Positions 43,016 to 51,528 of a stretch of 64,000 nt of DNA are shown here, piece after piece. The notes beneath the pieces are model-generated. The model made no database searches, was not told the origin of the DNA, and worked only from the letters and a program-made list of their open reading frames with translations. The stretch covers positions 62,001 to 126,000 of the forward strand of contig CANLWG010000013.1 in the NCBI GenBank assembly GCA_947494715.1. The letters run 5' to 3'. This DNA is from an uncultured Flavobacteriaceae bacterium. Lineage in GTDB: Bacteria > Bacteroidota > Bacteroidia > Flavobacteriales > Flavobacteriaceae. The translations under genes were made by a program, and so were the position numbers. Numbering within the stretch: the first letter of the stretch is position 1; every line of letters starts with the position of its first letter.

Positions 43016-43752
43016 TAGCCCAGTAATAGTTGTGTTAGGATATAATTCAAGATGATGATAACCACACTGGTCCAAACAAAGGAAGTTGTGGCCGCTTTAC
43101 CTACTTCCAAAGCACCACCTTTCATATAAAATCCATGGAAGGAAGGTATGGTAGCCAATATAAAGGCAAACACCAAGGTTTTGATAAAAGAGTAGGTAAC
43201 ATGAAAGGTATTAAAATCCAACTGGAGGCCTTCCACAAAATCCGCACTGGTACTAAACCCCCCGAAAACTCCGGCTACCCAGCCCCCAAAAATTCCGACG
43301 TACATAGCTATGGCAATAATAAAGGGATAAAACAACATGGCAATAATCTTCGGGAATACCAGATAGTTCAGTGCATTGACACCCATTACCTCTAGCGCAT
43401 CAATCTGTTCCGTTACCCGCATAGTACCGATACTTGAGGTGATATAGGAGCCCACTTTCCCGGCCATGATTATCGAACAGAAAGTGGGGGCAAATTCCAA
43501 TATAATGGATTGCCGTGTAGCAAAACCCACTAAGTATTTGGGAATAATTTCACTGGTAATATTCAAAGCCGTCTGTATGGCCACGACCCCACCTATAAAA
43601 AACGAGATAAAAATGAGAATACCGAGAGATCCGTAGATAAGTTCGTCTATTTCCTTTAAGATCAACGACTTCATTATGCCCCACTTTGTCGGTTTTTTAA
43701 AAACCTCCTTTACCATAATCGCATAACTGCCAATCGATGCTATATAATTCAT
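43015..43752 (-). CDS. ABC transporter permease, MlaE type
   Basis: This 245-aa inner-membrane permease has the MlaE hallmarks: GGVVAIQTALNITSE, IILEFAPTFCSIIMAGKVGS and SIGTMRVTEQIDALEVMGVN, a loop conserved across the family, then MLFYPFIIAIAMYVGIFGGW. Five or six membrane helices can be read. It forms the channel half of the Mla-type lipid transporter with the ATPase downstream. The two genes overlap by one base and so are coupled. The direction of lipid flow cannot be inferred. Confidence 0.93.
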   Translation of the reverse strand: MNYIASIGSYAIMVKEVFKKPTKWGIMKSLILKEIDELIYGSLGILIFISFFIGGVVAIQTALNITSEIIPKYLVGFATRQSIILEFAPTFCSIIMAGKVGSYITSSIGTMRVTEQIDALEVMGVNALNYLVFPKIIAMLFYPFIIAIAMYVGIFGGWVAGVFGGFSTSADFVEGLQLDFNTFHVTYSFIKTLVFAFILATIPSFHGFYMKGGALEVGKAATTSFVWTSVVIIILNYILTQLLLG

Positions 43753-43837
43753 GGATTAAAAATAGACTTCTTGCCGTAAAAATAACAATAAAGGAATTCA
43801 TTTAACCTGCATTTAAAGTTTTAAGGAGTATTTTATA

Positions 43838-43845
43838 TACTTTTG
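43838..43845 (+). promoter_or_regulatory. TAnnTTTG promoter box before the phosphatase gene
   Basis: TACTTTTG lies 11 bases before the ATG at 43857, implying a very short leader. No clear -33 element is visible. Confidence 0.45.
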
Positions 43846-43856
43846 TTTTTTGAAAA

Positions 43857-45548
43857 ATGCCGGATATGCTTCTGAAAAAAAACCTTCCTTTTTTATATGT
43901 TCTATTGGTAATTTTTATATCCTCCACCGCTTTTGGCCAAAGAAAATCCAAAGAGACTCCTAAGCAAAAACAACAGGTGGAGTTGCGAACTTCGCCAAGA
44001 CTTGTTGTGGGTATAGTGGTGGATCAGATGCGCTATGATTATCTTACCCGATTTTGGAACCATTTTGGGGAAGGCGGTTTTAAACGAATGATAGGGGAAG
44101 GGTTCAACTGTAAGAATAACCATTTTAACTATGCACCTACCAGTACGGGGCCAGGACATACATCGGTTTACACGGGAACTACGCCTGCAACGCATGGCAT
44201 TATTGGAAATGAATGGTATGATAAAGAATCCGGATTAAACGTGTATTGTGCCGGTAATGATGAGTATACATCTATTGGAACAACATCCAATGCTGGACAA
44301 ATGTCCCCTCACCGAATGAATGTTAGTACAATAACGGATGAATTGCGCTTACATACTCAAATGCGTGGAAAGACTATTGCCATTGCCTTAAAGGACAGGG
44401 GTGCCGTGCTGCCTGGTGGCCATACGGCAAATGCCGCTTATTGGTTTCATGGCAGCGATGAGGGCAAATGGATAAGTAGCTCATACTATATGTCCCAACT
44501 TCCAAAATGGGTAAATGACTTCAATGCATCCGGTAAGGCACAAGGCTATAAGAAGGCTTGGACTACTCTAAAGGACATAAATCTATATATGGAAAGTGGT
44601 CTGGATAATACGAACCATGAAGGCTTATTTGAGGATGAAACCACCCCAATTTTCCCTCATAGTACACCAAACCTGTTGGATAAGAACAAAGATTTTGAAA
44701 TTATAAAATCCACTCCTTACGGGAATAGCATTACTGCTGATTTTGCCATTGAAGCATTGGAACAAGAAAATTTAGGTGGAGATACTATCACAGATTTCTT
44801 GGCGATCAGTTTTTCCAGTACAGATTATGTTGGACATAAATATGGGGTGAATTCCAAGGAGGTACAGGATACCTATTTAAGATTAGACCAAGATTTGATC
44901 CGTCTTTTTAAGGCTTTGGACGAGAATGTTGGAAAAGGGGAATATACCGTTTTTTTAACAGCAGATCATGGTGCCATTGATGTGCCGTCCTATTTAATAG
45001 ATCAAAAAATTCCGGCGGGTTATTTGGGATGGAACAATTTAAAAGCGGAATTTGAACAATTTTTGGAGTTTACCTACGGAACTAAGGACATTGTCAAAAA
45101 CTTTTCCAACAACCAGTTGTTTTTGGATCACAAGATTATTGCGAACTTGGATCTGGATTTGAAAGAGGTTCAAGAGACTATTGCCCAAGAATTATTGGGG
45201 TATGGACCTATTGACCGAGTATACACTGGTTATCAAATGTGGCAGAACAAATATACCTCGGGGATTCCCTATATTTTACAAAATGGTTACCATCAAAAAC
45301 GATCAGGGGATATTCTCATTGTATTGAAACCGGGACACATTGGTTCTCCGAGAAAGGGCTCTACCCATGGTTCCCCACAGATTTATGATACCCACGTGCC
45401 TTTGTTGTTCTACGGTAAGGGAATTAAAAAGGGTAGCACTGTAAAACGGACCGAAATTCCCGATATAGCCCCCACTTTAGCCGCTTTACTCGGAATTGCC
45501 TTTCCCAATGGTAGTACAGGAAAACCCATTGCGGAGGTTTTAGAGTAA
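43857..45548 (+). CDS. Secreted alkaline phosphatase family protein, PafA-like
   Basis: The signal peptide ends at SSTAFGQ. The enzyme is of the PafA/phosphodiesterase branch of the alkaline phosphatase superfamily: VVDQMRYDYLTRF (first metal Asp), APTSTGPGHTSVYTGT with the likely nucleophile Thr97, then FSSTDYVGHKYG, FLTADHGAID and STHGSPQIYDTHVPLLFYG, which supply the remaining Asp and His zinc ligands. It would release phosphate from phosphomonoesters, perhaps also diesters, in the periplasm. Length (563 aa) matches PafA (~545 aa). It is followed after 11 bases by murI. An in-frame ATG three codons in is an alternative start. Confidence 0.92.
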   Translation: MPDMLLKKNLPFLYVLLVIFISSTAFGQRKSKETPKQKQQVELRTSPRLVVGIVVDQMRYDYLTRFWNHFGEGGFKRMIGEGFNCKNNHFNYAPTSTGPGHTSVYTGTTPATHGIIGNEWYDKESGLNVYCAGNDEYTSIGTTSNAGQMSPHRMNVSTITDELRLHTQMRGKTIAIALKDRGAVLPGGHTANAAYWFHGSDEGKWISSSYYMSQLPKWVNDFNASGKAQGYKKAWTTLKDINLYMESGLDNTNHEGLFEDETTPIFPHSTPNLLDKNKDFEIIKSTPYGNSITADFAIEALEQENLGGDTITDFLAISFSSTDYVGHKYGVNSKEVQDTYLRLDQDLIRLFKALDENVGKGEYTVFLTADHGAIDVPSYLIDQKIPAGYLGWNNLKAEFEQFLEFTYGTKDIVKNFSNNQLFLDHKIIANLDLDLKEVQETIAQELLGYGPIDRVYTGYQMWQNKYTSGIPYILQNGYHQKRSGDILIVLKPGHIGSPRKGSTHGSPQIYDTHVPLLFYGKGIKKGSTVKRTEIPDIAPTLAALLGIAFPNGSTGKPIAEVLE

Positions 45549-45559
45549 TCGGTCTTAAA

Positions 45560-46348
45560 ATGAAGGATAGTCCAATAGGTATTTTTGATTCCGGAGTCGG
45601 GGGGACTTCCATTTGGAAAGAAATTCAAAAACTTCTCCCCAAAGAAAATACATTATATCTTGCCGATAGCAAAAATGCACCATACGGTGAGAAGTCCAAA
45701 GAAGAAATTGTTCGATTGAGCCGAAAGAATACGGAATTCTTGTTGCAAAAAGGGTGCAAGTTAATTGTTGTAGCCTGCAACACGGCTACAACTAATGCGA
45801 TTACTTATCTAAGGGATAATTATGACGTTCCATTTATCGGCATTGAACCTGCCATAAAACCAGCGGCCTTGAACTCAAAATCCAGAACAGTGGGTGTTTT
45901 GGCCACAAAAGGGACATTGGCCAGTAGTCTTTTCCATAGTACTTCGGAAAACCATGCCTATGGTATTCAGATAGTGGAACAAGAAGGTACAGGATTGGTG
46001 GAACTCATAGAAAAGGGAGAACTCCAATCAGCAAAAACAAGGAGCCTGCTTAAAAAATACCTTGGACCTATGTTGAACAAAGGGATAGATTATTTGGTAC
46101 TTGGTTGTAGCCACTATCCCTATCTGATTCCTCTATTAAGGGAAATGCTACCACAACATGTGAGGATAATCGATTCCGGGGAGGCGGTGGCCCGACAGAC
46201 CAAAGCTATCTTATTGGAGCGTGATTTACTGAATTCCAACAGTGGTGTGGTAAAACATCAATTTTACAGTAATATCGATAATACTGTCCTTAGGAACTTG
46301 CTATGTAACGTAGATGCCCAAATTGAAGTTTCCTATTTGGATTTTTAA
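45560..46348 (+). CDS. murI: Glutamate racemase
   Basis: MurI makes D-glutamate for peptidoglycan. The opening PIGIFDSGVGGTSIWKEI, LADSKNAPYGEKS and the two catalytic cysteines, Cys73 in VVACNTATTN and Cys183 in VLGCSHYPYL, are all present. Length (262 aa) is normal. The gene is 11 bases downstream of the phosphatase and probably shares its transcript. Together with murF at 28-29 kb it is one of two cell-wall precursor genes in the window. Confidence 0.96.
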   Translation: MKDSPIGIFDSGVGGTSIWKEIQKLLPKENTLYLADSKNAPYGEKSKEEIVRLSRKNTEFLLQKGCKLIVVACNTATTNAITYLRDNYDVPFIGIEPAIKPAALNSKSRTVGVLATKGTLASSLFHSTSENHAYGIQIVEQEGTGLVELIEKGELQSAKTRSLLKKYLGPMLNKGIDYLVLGCSHYPYLIPLLREMLPQHVRIIDSGEAVARQTKAILLERDLLNSNSGVVKHQFYSNIDNTVLRNLLCNVDAQIEVSYLDF

Positions 46349-46460
46349 AAAAGTCTTAAGTTCTTTTTTAATAGTGGATTAAAAAATCGTTTTATGGGAC
46401 TGTAAATAATATGTTCCATTAACATATAGTCATTTTATAACTAGGAAAACTATACACTAC

Positions 46461-46958
46461 TTATTGCCTAACATAGGTCAAATAGGTAAAATCAAACTTG
46501 TGTTTGGCATCTTTGGGATGGTATTCCTCGGTGGTCAATTTCCAGATACTTTCATCGATTTTTGGAAAAAAAGTGTCCGCATTGGGAAATGTGGCATGGA
46601 TTAGGGTCAATTCCAATTTGTTGGTAAATTTTTCACCCTGTTTATATATTTCCCCTCCACCAATAATAAAGGAAAGCTTATCTTCTTTTACCAAATCTAT
46701 GGCCTCTTCCACACTATGAACTGTAGTACAATCTTTATAGGGTATTTTGTAATCCTTGTCCCTGGTAACAACAATATGAAATCGGTTGGGCAAGGGTTTG
46801 GGGAAACTCTCAAAAGTTTTTCGCCCCATAATTATTTTGTGTCCCGAGGTAAGATTCTTGAAGCGTTTAAAGTCATCCGGAAGATGCCACAATAAGTCAT
46901 TATCCTTTCCCAGGGCCCTATCTTCACCCATAGCAGCTATCATGGCAATGGTATTCAC
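46461..46958 (-). CDS. folA: Dihydrofolate reductase
   Basis: This cytoplasmic enzyme reduces dihydrofolate with NADPH. The N-terminal MIAAMGEDRALGKDNDLLWH, LPDDFKRFKNLTSGH with the substrate Asp, IIMGRKTFESFPKPLPNR for NADPH binding, and FIIGGGEIYKQ are classical. Length (165 aa) is normal. Its start overlaps the stop of the 2TM gene by four bases. It recycles the dihydrofolate produced by the ThyA encoded 5 kb away. Confidence 0.96.
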   Translation of the reverse strand: MNTIAMIAAMGEDRALGKDNDLLWHLPDDFKRFKNLTSGHKIIMGRKTFESFPKPLPNRFHIVVTRDKDYKIPYKDCTTVHSVEEAIDLVKEDKLSFIIGGGEIYKQGEKFTNKLELTLIHATFPNADTFFPKIDESIWKLTTEEYHPKDAKHKFDFTYLTYVRQ

Positions 46959-47344
46959 AATTCTTTTTTTTTATTGATTTTGGAAAGTGGAAAATCTATT
47001 TCGATTTCTTTTTGTAGTTCCGCTATCCGTTCTTTTTGCTTGGCGACCAATTTTTCACGTTGTTTTCGCTCCCAATCCCTTCCCATAAATCTTTGGGTCA
47101 CAAGGACATTGAAAACATGCAACGCAAACAAAAATGCCCAAAGAGTAATAGCCCATAAAAACCAATCATATTCCTCCCAATATTTTAGGATTTTGTTGAT
47201 CAGAACCAAAAATACGCTCCCGATCAAAAAAACCACAAAATGGGTATACAATCGTTTCTTCTGTTTTATACGTATCTGTGCCGTTTCCAAAAGTTCGTGT
47301 TGTTCCTGGTCCAAATGTGTATCATTTTTATTCTTGGAAAACAT
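46955..47344 (-). CDS. 2TM domain membrane protein
   Basis: The start at 47344 (MFSKNKNDTHLDQEQHEL) is preferred; an upstream in-frame ATG at 47368 would overlap the promoter box. Two hydrophobic helices (FVVFLIGSVFLVLINKIL and WFLWAITLWAFLFALHVF) make up the 2TM domain, followed by a charged tail (REKLVAKQKERIAELQKEI) that may form a coiled coil. The function is not known. It overlaps folA by four bases and precedes it in the transcript, an arrangement seen in flavobacteria. Confidence 0.82.
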   Translation of the reverse strand: MFSKNKNDTHLDQEQHELLETAQIRIKQKKRLYTHFVVFLIGSVFLVLINKILKYWEEYDWFLWAITLWAFLFALHVFNVLVTQRFMGRDWERKQREKLVAKQKERIAELQKEIEIDFPLSKINKKKEL

Positions 47345-47365
47345 GCGAATAGCTATCTTTAAAGG

Positions 47366-47373
47366 CAAAGATA
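47366..47373 (-). promoter_or_regulatory. TAnnTTTG promoter box before the 2TM-folA unit
   Basis: The minus strand reads TATCTTTG, a full match to the -7 element, 21 bases upstream of the preferred ATG at 47344. Confidence 0.45.
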
Positions 47374-47404
47374 CAGTAATTGGAGTGTATCTGAAGTTTG
47401 AGTT

Positions 47405-48493
47405 ATGGAGAACATACGAAAAGAATTTCCCCTATTGGATACCTGTGTTTACTTAAATACGGCTTCCTCTGGGCTATTGTCCAAAAGTCTGTTGGATTGG
47501 AGACATAAACATGACCAAGCTTTTTTTGAGAAGGGAAGTGGAATGAAGGTAAAGGCTATAATGGGCCTTATTCCAGAAACACGCAATACGGTGGCACGTT
47601 TTTTTAATTGTAAGATGACCAATGTAGCATTGACACCGAATTTTTCATTGGGGATGAACCTCTTATTGGATGGATTGGATAAAAAACATAAAGTGCTGCT
47701 TTTGGAAGAGGACTATCCATCGGTAAACTGGCCCTTTGAACAAAGGGGATTTGCTATGGATTATATTAAGATAGATGAGCATTTGGAAGAGGAAATCTAT
47801 AAAAAGGTAAAGTCCAAAAATATTTCCATACTGGCCTTGAGTGTGGTACAATGGTTAAACGGAATTCAAATTGATTTGGATTTTTTGAAAAACCTGAAAA
47901 AAGAATTCCCAAACCTCTACATAATTGCCGATGGCACACAGTTCTTGGGAACAAAGGATTTTGATTTTGAGGCATCGGCAATCGATGTCCTAGGTACAAG
48001 TACATACAAATGGTTGTTATCAGGGTATGGAAATGGTTTTTTCCTGGTCAAGAATAGGGCAAAGGAGCTATTTTCAATGAAGTCCATAGGATTTAATTCC
48101 GTGAATGGCGATATGTCCAAGAAGGAAAAAATGGAATTTGTTAAACATCTGGAGCCAGGCCATTTGGATACATTCAACTTTGGAAGTTTAAAATTTTCCT
48201 TGGATTCTTTGACAAGCATTGGAATAAAAAAAATTGAAAAACAGAATCTACGACTTCGAAAAAAGGCAATGCAAGAACTTGGTAATTTGGGTTTGTTAAA
48301 GGAATTTGTACTTAGGAGGAAGCATCATGGAAATATCCTCAATATTCTGGGGGATGAAAAATGCTTTCAGCATTTAACGAATAACAACATCATTTGTGCA
48401 CAAAGAGGGAACGGAATACGGTTGAGTTTTCACTTCTACAACAACGAAAACGATATAGATACACTTATAAATGCCTTAAAAACAACGGTATAG
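47405..48493 (+). CDS. Aminotransferase class V family PLP enzyme
   Basis: The fold-type I PLP enzyme shows YLNTASSGLLSKSLLDWRHK at the start, LTPNFSLGMNLLLDGL in the cofactor-binding part, IIADGTQFLGT with the PLP-binding Asp, and GTSTYKWLLSGYGNGFFLVK, where Lys202 is the Schiff-base lysine. The family includes cysteine desulfurases, kynureninase-like enzymes, isopenicillin epimerase-like proteins and the ergothioneine C-S lyase EgtE. The active-site Cys loop of desulfurases is not evident. It lies close to an egtB-egtD operon (about 750 bases away, other strand), so an EgtE-like role is possible but unproven. Confidence 0.9.
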   Translation: MENIRKEFPLLDTCVYLNTASSGLLSKSLLDWRHKHDQAFFEKGSGMKVKAIMGLIPETRNTVARFFNCKMTNVALTPNFSLGMNLLLDGLDKKHKVLLLEEDYPSVNWPFEQRGFAMDYIKIDEHLEEEIYKKVKSKNISILALSVVQWLNGIQIDLDFLKNLKKEFPNLYIIADGTQFLGTKDFDFEASAIDVLGTSTYKWLLSGYGNGFFLVKNRAKELFSMKSIGFNSVNGDMSKKEKMEFVKHLEPGHLDTFNFGSLKFSLDSLTSIGIKKIEKQNLRLRKKAMQELGNLGLLKEFVLRRKHHGNILNILGDEKCFQHLTNNNIICAQRGNGIRLSFHFYNNENDIDTLINALKTTV

Positions 48494-48585
48494 AATTGGT
48501 TCTTTTAAAAATACGCTGCTCTTTTTTGTAGAACTCGGTTAAATGTTATTAAAATATTACGAAAATGATAAAAATGATTTTAATC

Positions 48586-48618
48586 ATTGTAAATGAGCAT
48601 TTTATTGCATTAGTTTTG
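48586..48618 (+). promoter_or_regulatory. Promoter before the CBM48 gene
   Basis: TAGTTTTG (48611-48618) is a full -7 match, with ATTG (48586-48589) 21 bases upstream as a partial -33 element. The leader to the ATG at 48643 would be about 20 bases and A-rich, which suits efficient translation in Bacteroidota. Confidence 0.5.
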
Positions 48619-48642
48619 CGCAAAATTTAAAAACAGATTATC

Positions 48643-48939
48643 ATGGCAATTGCAAAACAATACCTAAAGACCAAGCCCGTATGTAAAGTGACCTTTACCG
48701 TACCGGCAGAAGACGCTAAAAAAGTAGCTGTTGTTGGAGATTTCAACAACTGGAACCCTAAAGGGAGCACTTTGAAAAAATTAAAGAATGGTACCTTTAA
48801 GGGTACTTTTGATTTACCTAGTGAAAACACTTATGAATTTAAGTATTTGGTAGATGGCAACTACGTAAACGAAACAGAGGCCGATCGTTTCCAATGGAAC
48901 GATTTCGCTGGATCTGAGAATCCTGTATTGGAGGTTTAG
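48643..48939 (+). CDS. Stand-alone isoamylase-type early-set (CBM48) protein
   Basis: The 98-residue protein is essentially one carbohydrate-binding Ig-like domain: VCKVTFTVPAEDAKKVAVVG, DFNNWNPKG (the aromatic sugar-binding WN turn of CBM48/AMPK glycogen-binding domains), GTFKGTFDLPSENTYEFKYL and DRFQWNDFAGSENPVLEV. It has no catalytic domain and no signal peptide, so it is cytoplasmic. It could bind glycogen-like alpha-glucan or act by protein contact. It has its own promoter and a terminator. Stand-alone copies of this kind recur in Flavobacteriia; their role is unknown. Confidence 0.9.
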   Translation: MAIAKQYLKTKPVCKVTFTVPAEDAKKVAVVGDFNNWNPKGSTLKKLKNGTFKGTFDLPSENTYEFKYLVDGNYVNETEADRFQWNDFAGSENPVLEV

Positions 48940-48959
48940 TAGAAAAATGATTTATGAAG

Positions 48960-48994
48960 GGCAGGGAAACAAAGTGTTTTTCCTGCCTTTTTTA
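48960..48994. terminator. Terminator between convergent CBM48 and DUF427 genes
   Basis: GGCAGG (48960-48965) with CCTGCC (48982-48987), extended inwards by AAAC with GTTTTT, forms a hairpin followed by T6 on the plus strand. It terminates the CBM48 gene and reaches the last codons of the DUF427 gene. Confidence 0.75.
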
Positions 48995-49273
48995 TTTTGT
49001 TATGGTTACACCCTTCCAAAAGGCTACATGACCTTTTATAGGTTTGGCCAATTCGCTTACTTCCGGATAGTACCAAGCCGCATCCTTATTTTCCGTACCA
49101 TCAACATTTATGGTATAGTAAGAAGCTTGGCCTTTCCAAGGGCACGTAGTATGGGTTTCACTTTCCTTAAAGAATTCTTTCTTTATACTATGTGCAGGGA
49201 AATAATGATTATTCTCCACTACAATGGTATCATCACTTTCCGCAATTACGGTATCATTCCAAATAGCTTTCAT
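48992..49273 (-). CDS. DUF427 domain protein
   Basis: The 93-residue protein is a single DUF427 domain: MKAIWNDTVIAESDDTIVVE, NHYFPAHSIKKEFFKES, the family hallmark TTCPWKGQASYYTINVDG, and AAWYYPEVSELAKPIKGHVA. The domain has no assigned chemistry. Its ATG overlaps the egtD stop (ATGA), so it belongs to the ergothioneine-type operon and is translationally coupled. It may assist or protect that pathway, but this is inference. Confidence 0.9.
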   Translation of the reverse strand: MKAIWNDTVIAESDDTIVVENNHYFPAHSIKKEFFKESETHTTCPWKGQASYYTINVDGTENKDAAWYYPEVSELAKPIKGHVAFWKGVTITK

Positions 49274-50247
49274 ACGTATTCCTTTTTAAATAAGTAGTCT
49301 TTATAGAGATGGCCTTGGTCGCTGAATTGCGCCACAATTTGTAGCCCGGCTTTTTCTGCTAGCCAATTAACGACTTCGTCATCATATTTTTGCGATATCT
49401 CTGTATGAATGGTCTCCCAAGGCTTGAAGTCAACTTTTAGGTTCAATTTGTCAATGCATACGGATTGTTGTTCTTTAGAGACCAGATAACTTTTGGCCGT
49501 ACCTGTCTCCGGGTCGTATACTTCCCAATGCAAAAACTTTTCCAAATCAAAGTTGGCTTTTAATTCCCGGTTTATCCGGGTCAAAACGTTCTTATTAAAG
49601 GCTTCCGTAATTCCGGTCTTGTCATTATAGGCGTCCAATATCGTTTGCGGATTCTTTTTTTGGTCAAAACCAACAAAAAAAAGATCATCCTCATTCATCA
49701 ATTTTTGAACACTTTTTAGAAAATCAATGGCTTGGGGATGTAAGAGATTGCCAATATTGGAACCTAAAAAAAGAATGACCTTTCTTGCCCCGTTATCGGA
49801 ATTGATGTCCGCCAAAGCTTCAAAATATGTCCCTTGTAAAGGTTCTATGTTTAAGTTGGGTAATTCTTTATGCAATGATCTTTCAAGTTGATTCAAAACA
49901 TTTTGACTGATGTCTATCGGTTTGTAGGTGAAACTAACGTTGTCCGAGACCAAATGTTTCAACAAAATTTTCGTCTTTTTACCGTCCCCGGCCCCAAGTT
50001 CAATAAGGTTAAATCTGCCTTTTTCCGAAGAAAACCATTGGGCAATTCTACCCTTGTGGGTGTCAAGAATTTCAAATTCGGAGTCCGTCAAATAATATTC
50101 GGGCATATTCATGATGTCCTGGAACAGCTTGTCTCCTTGGGCATCGTAAAAATATTTGGACGACAAATGTTTTGGAAAACCAGTAAGACCTTGATAGACC
50201 TCCTCCTCAAATAATGTTTCAAAAATAGTACTTGTTTGTTCTTGCAT
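49270..50247 (-). CDS. egtD: L-histidine N-alpha-methyltransferase
   Basis: EgtD trimethylates histidine to hercynine with S-adenosylmethionine, the first step of ergothioneine synthesis. The SAM motif is NLIELGAGDGKKTKILLKHL at about residue 78, followed by YKPIDISQNVLNQL and VILFLGSNIGNLLHPQAIDF. The early KYFYDAQGDKLFQDIMNMPE and PEYYLTDSEFEIL are typical of the family. Length (325 aa) matches. It lies 49 bases after egtB and overlaps the DUF427 gene. Confidence 0.95.
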   Translation of the reverse strand: MQEQTSTIFETLFEEEVYQGLTGFPKHLSSKYFYDAQGDKLFQDIMNMPEYYLTDSEFEILDTHKGRIAQWFSSEKGRFNLIELGAGDGKKTKILLKHLVSDNVSFTYKPIDISQNVLNQLERSLHKELPNLNIEPLQGTYFEALADINSDNGARKVILFLGSNIGNLLHPQAIDFLKSVQKLMNEDDLFFVGFDQKKNPQTILDAYNDKTGITEAFNKNVLTRINRELKANFDLEKFLHWEVYDPETGTAKSYLVSKEQQSVCIDKLNLKVDFKPWETIHTEISQKYDDEVVNWLAEKAGLQIVAQFSDQGHLYKDYLFKKEYV

Positions 50248-50296
50248 GTAGCCTAAGTCGAAATTATAGGGTATACCCTACATTGAAGTTAAAAGA

Positions 50297-51457
50297 TTAT
50301 TTTGCCAATCGCAGACCAGTGAATTGCCAACGCAACTGGGGGTGGAAAAAATTACGGTACGTAGGTCGCGTATGTTTTTTGGGTGTAGCGACCGAACCTC
50401 CGCGCAGCACCTTTTGGTTTACCATGAATTTACCGTTGTATTCGCCCAAGGCACCATCCGCTTTTTGGTAATTTGGGTAGGGCAGATAGGCGCTTTCCGT
50501 CCATTCCCAACGGCTGCCCCAAGGGAAATAAGCCTGGGCAACTTCCCATTCAAATTCTGTTGGTAGTCTACAGCCCTTAAATTGAGCAAAGGCAAAAGCT
50601 TCAAAATAGGATATATGGGTCAAAGGTGCATTTGGATCTACTTTTTGCAGCCCATTAAGGGTAAACTGATGCCATTCACCGTCTATTTCATGCCAGTACA
50701 GGGGAGCGGAAATAGCATTCTGGTTTACCCAGTCCCAGCCTTCCGCATGCCAAAGGTGAAATTTTTTGTATCCTCCGGCATCCATAAATTCCAGATACTC
50801 CGAATTAGAGGTCAAGGCATTGGATATTTGGTATTGATGTAAGTACACTTTATGCCTTCCCAATTCATTATCATAGCAGAAATCACTTGTGTTATGGCCT
50901 ATTTCATAAATGCCCTCTTCAATGGAGATCCATTCCTTAGGATGTGCCTCTGTCGCATGCTCTTCCAAATGGGCCGAATATACTGGAAGTAACGGGTTAT
51001 TTCCCAAAATGTATTTGATATCGGTCAATAGGAGTTCTTGGTGTTGCTTTTCATGGTGGACACCAATTTCAAGTAGACTATACAATTGCGGACTTTGATT
51101 TTCTTCAAATAGATTTTTTATGGCTTTGGTCACATAAGCACGATAGGCATACACTTTCTCCACGGACGGCCTTGAGAGATTGCCCCTGTCCGAACGGATT
51201 ACCCGTTTCCCCACGGTTTCATAATAGCTATTGAAGACGAAAGCAAAATCATTGTCAAAGATTTGGTAACCCTTGGCATAAGGTTTTAGGATGAATTCCT
51301 CAAAGAACCAGGTAGAATGCCCCAAATGCCATTTGGGCGGGGAGACATCCACTATGGGTTGTACTACGTAGTCCTCGACTTCAAGAGGTGCGCATAGGGT
51401 TTCAGTATATTTTCGGGTTTCCAGAAAAAAATCCAGAAGGGTGTCGGTAAGTAGCAT
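50297..51457 (-). CDS. egtB: Ergothioneine biosynthesis sulfoxide synthase EgtB-like
   Basis: EgtB is a non-heme iron enzyme that joins a thiol to hercynine with O2. The N-terminal DinB-like part holds the iron histidines: HLGHSTWFFEEF (about residue 46) and GVHHEKQHQELLLTDI (HxxxHxE, about residue 133). The C-terminal half (about 175-386) is the formylglycine-enzyme-like domain with GIYEIGH, NALTSNSEYLEFMDAGGYK, CRLPTEFEWEVA, SRWEWTESAYLPYP, and the closing LRWQFTGLRLA. Length (386 aa) is near that of compact EgtB forms. No egtA or egtC is next to it, so cysteine rather than gamma-glutamylcysteine could be the thiol donor. Confidence 0.94.
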   Translation of the reverse strand: MLLTDTLLDFFLETRKYTETLCAPLEVEDYVVQPIVDVSPPKWHLGHSTWFFEEFILKPYAKGYQIFDNDFAFVFNSYYETVGKRVIRSDRGNLSRPSVEKVYAYRAYVTKAIKNLFEENQSPQLYSLLEIGVHHEKQHQELLLTDIKYILGNNPLLPVYSAHLEEHATEAHPKEWISIEEGIYEIGHNTSDFCYDNELGRHKVYLHQYQISNALTSNSEYLEFMDAGGYKKFHLWHAEGWDWVNQNAISAPLYWHEIDGEWHQFTLNGLQKVDPNAPLTHISYFEAFAFAQFKGCRLPTEFEWEVAQAYFPWGSRWEWTESAYLPYPNYQKADGALGEYNGKFMVNQKVLRGGSVATPKKHTRPTYRNFFHPQLRWQFTGLRLAK

Positions 51458-51528
51458 AGTAAATGAATAAGGCTAAAGATACAAAATATGATGTTTTGCC
51501 TTTGCCACCATTCTGGTAAAAATTACTT

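Noticed and set aside
48947-49297. 116-codon plus-strand open frame after the CBM48 gene
   Set aside because: It lies over the terminator and antisense to the DUF427 gene, which is clearly real and coupled to egtD.
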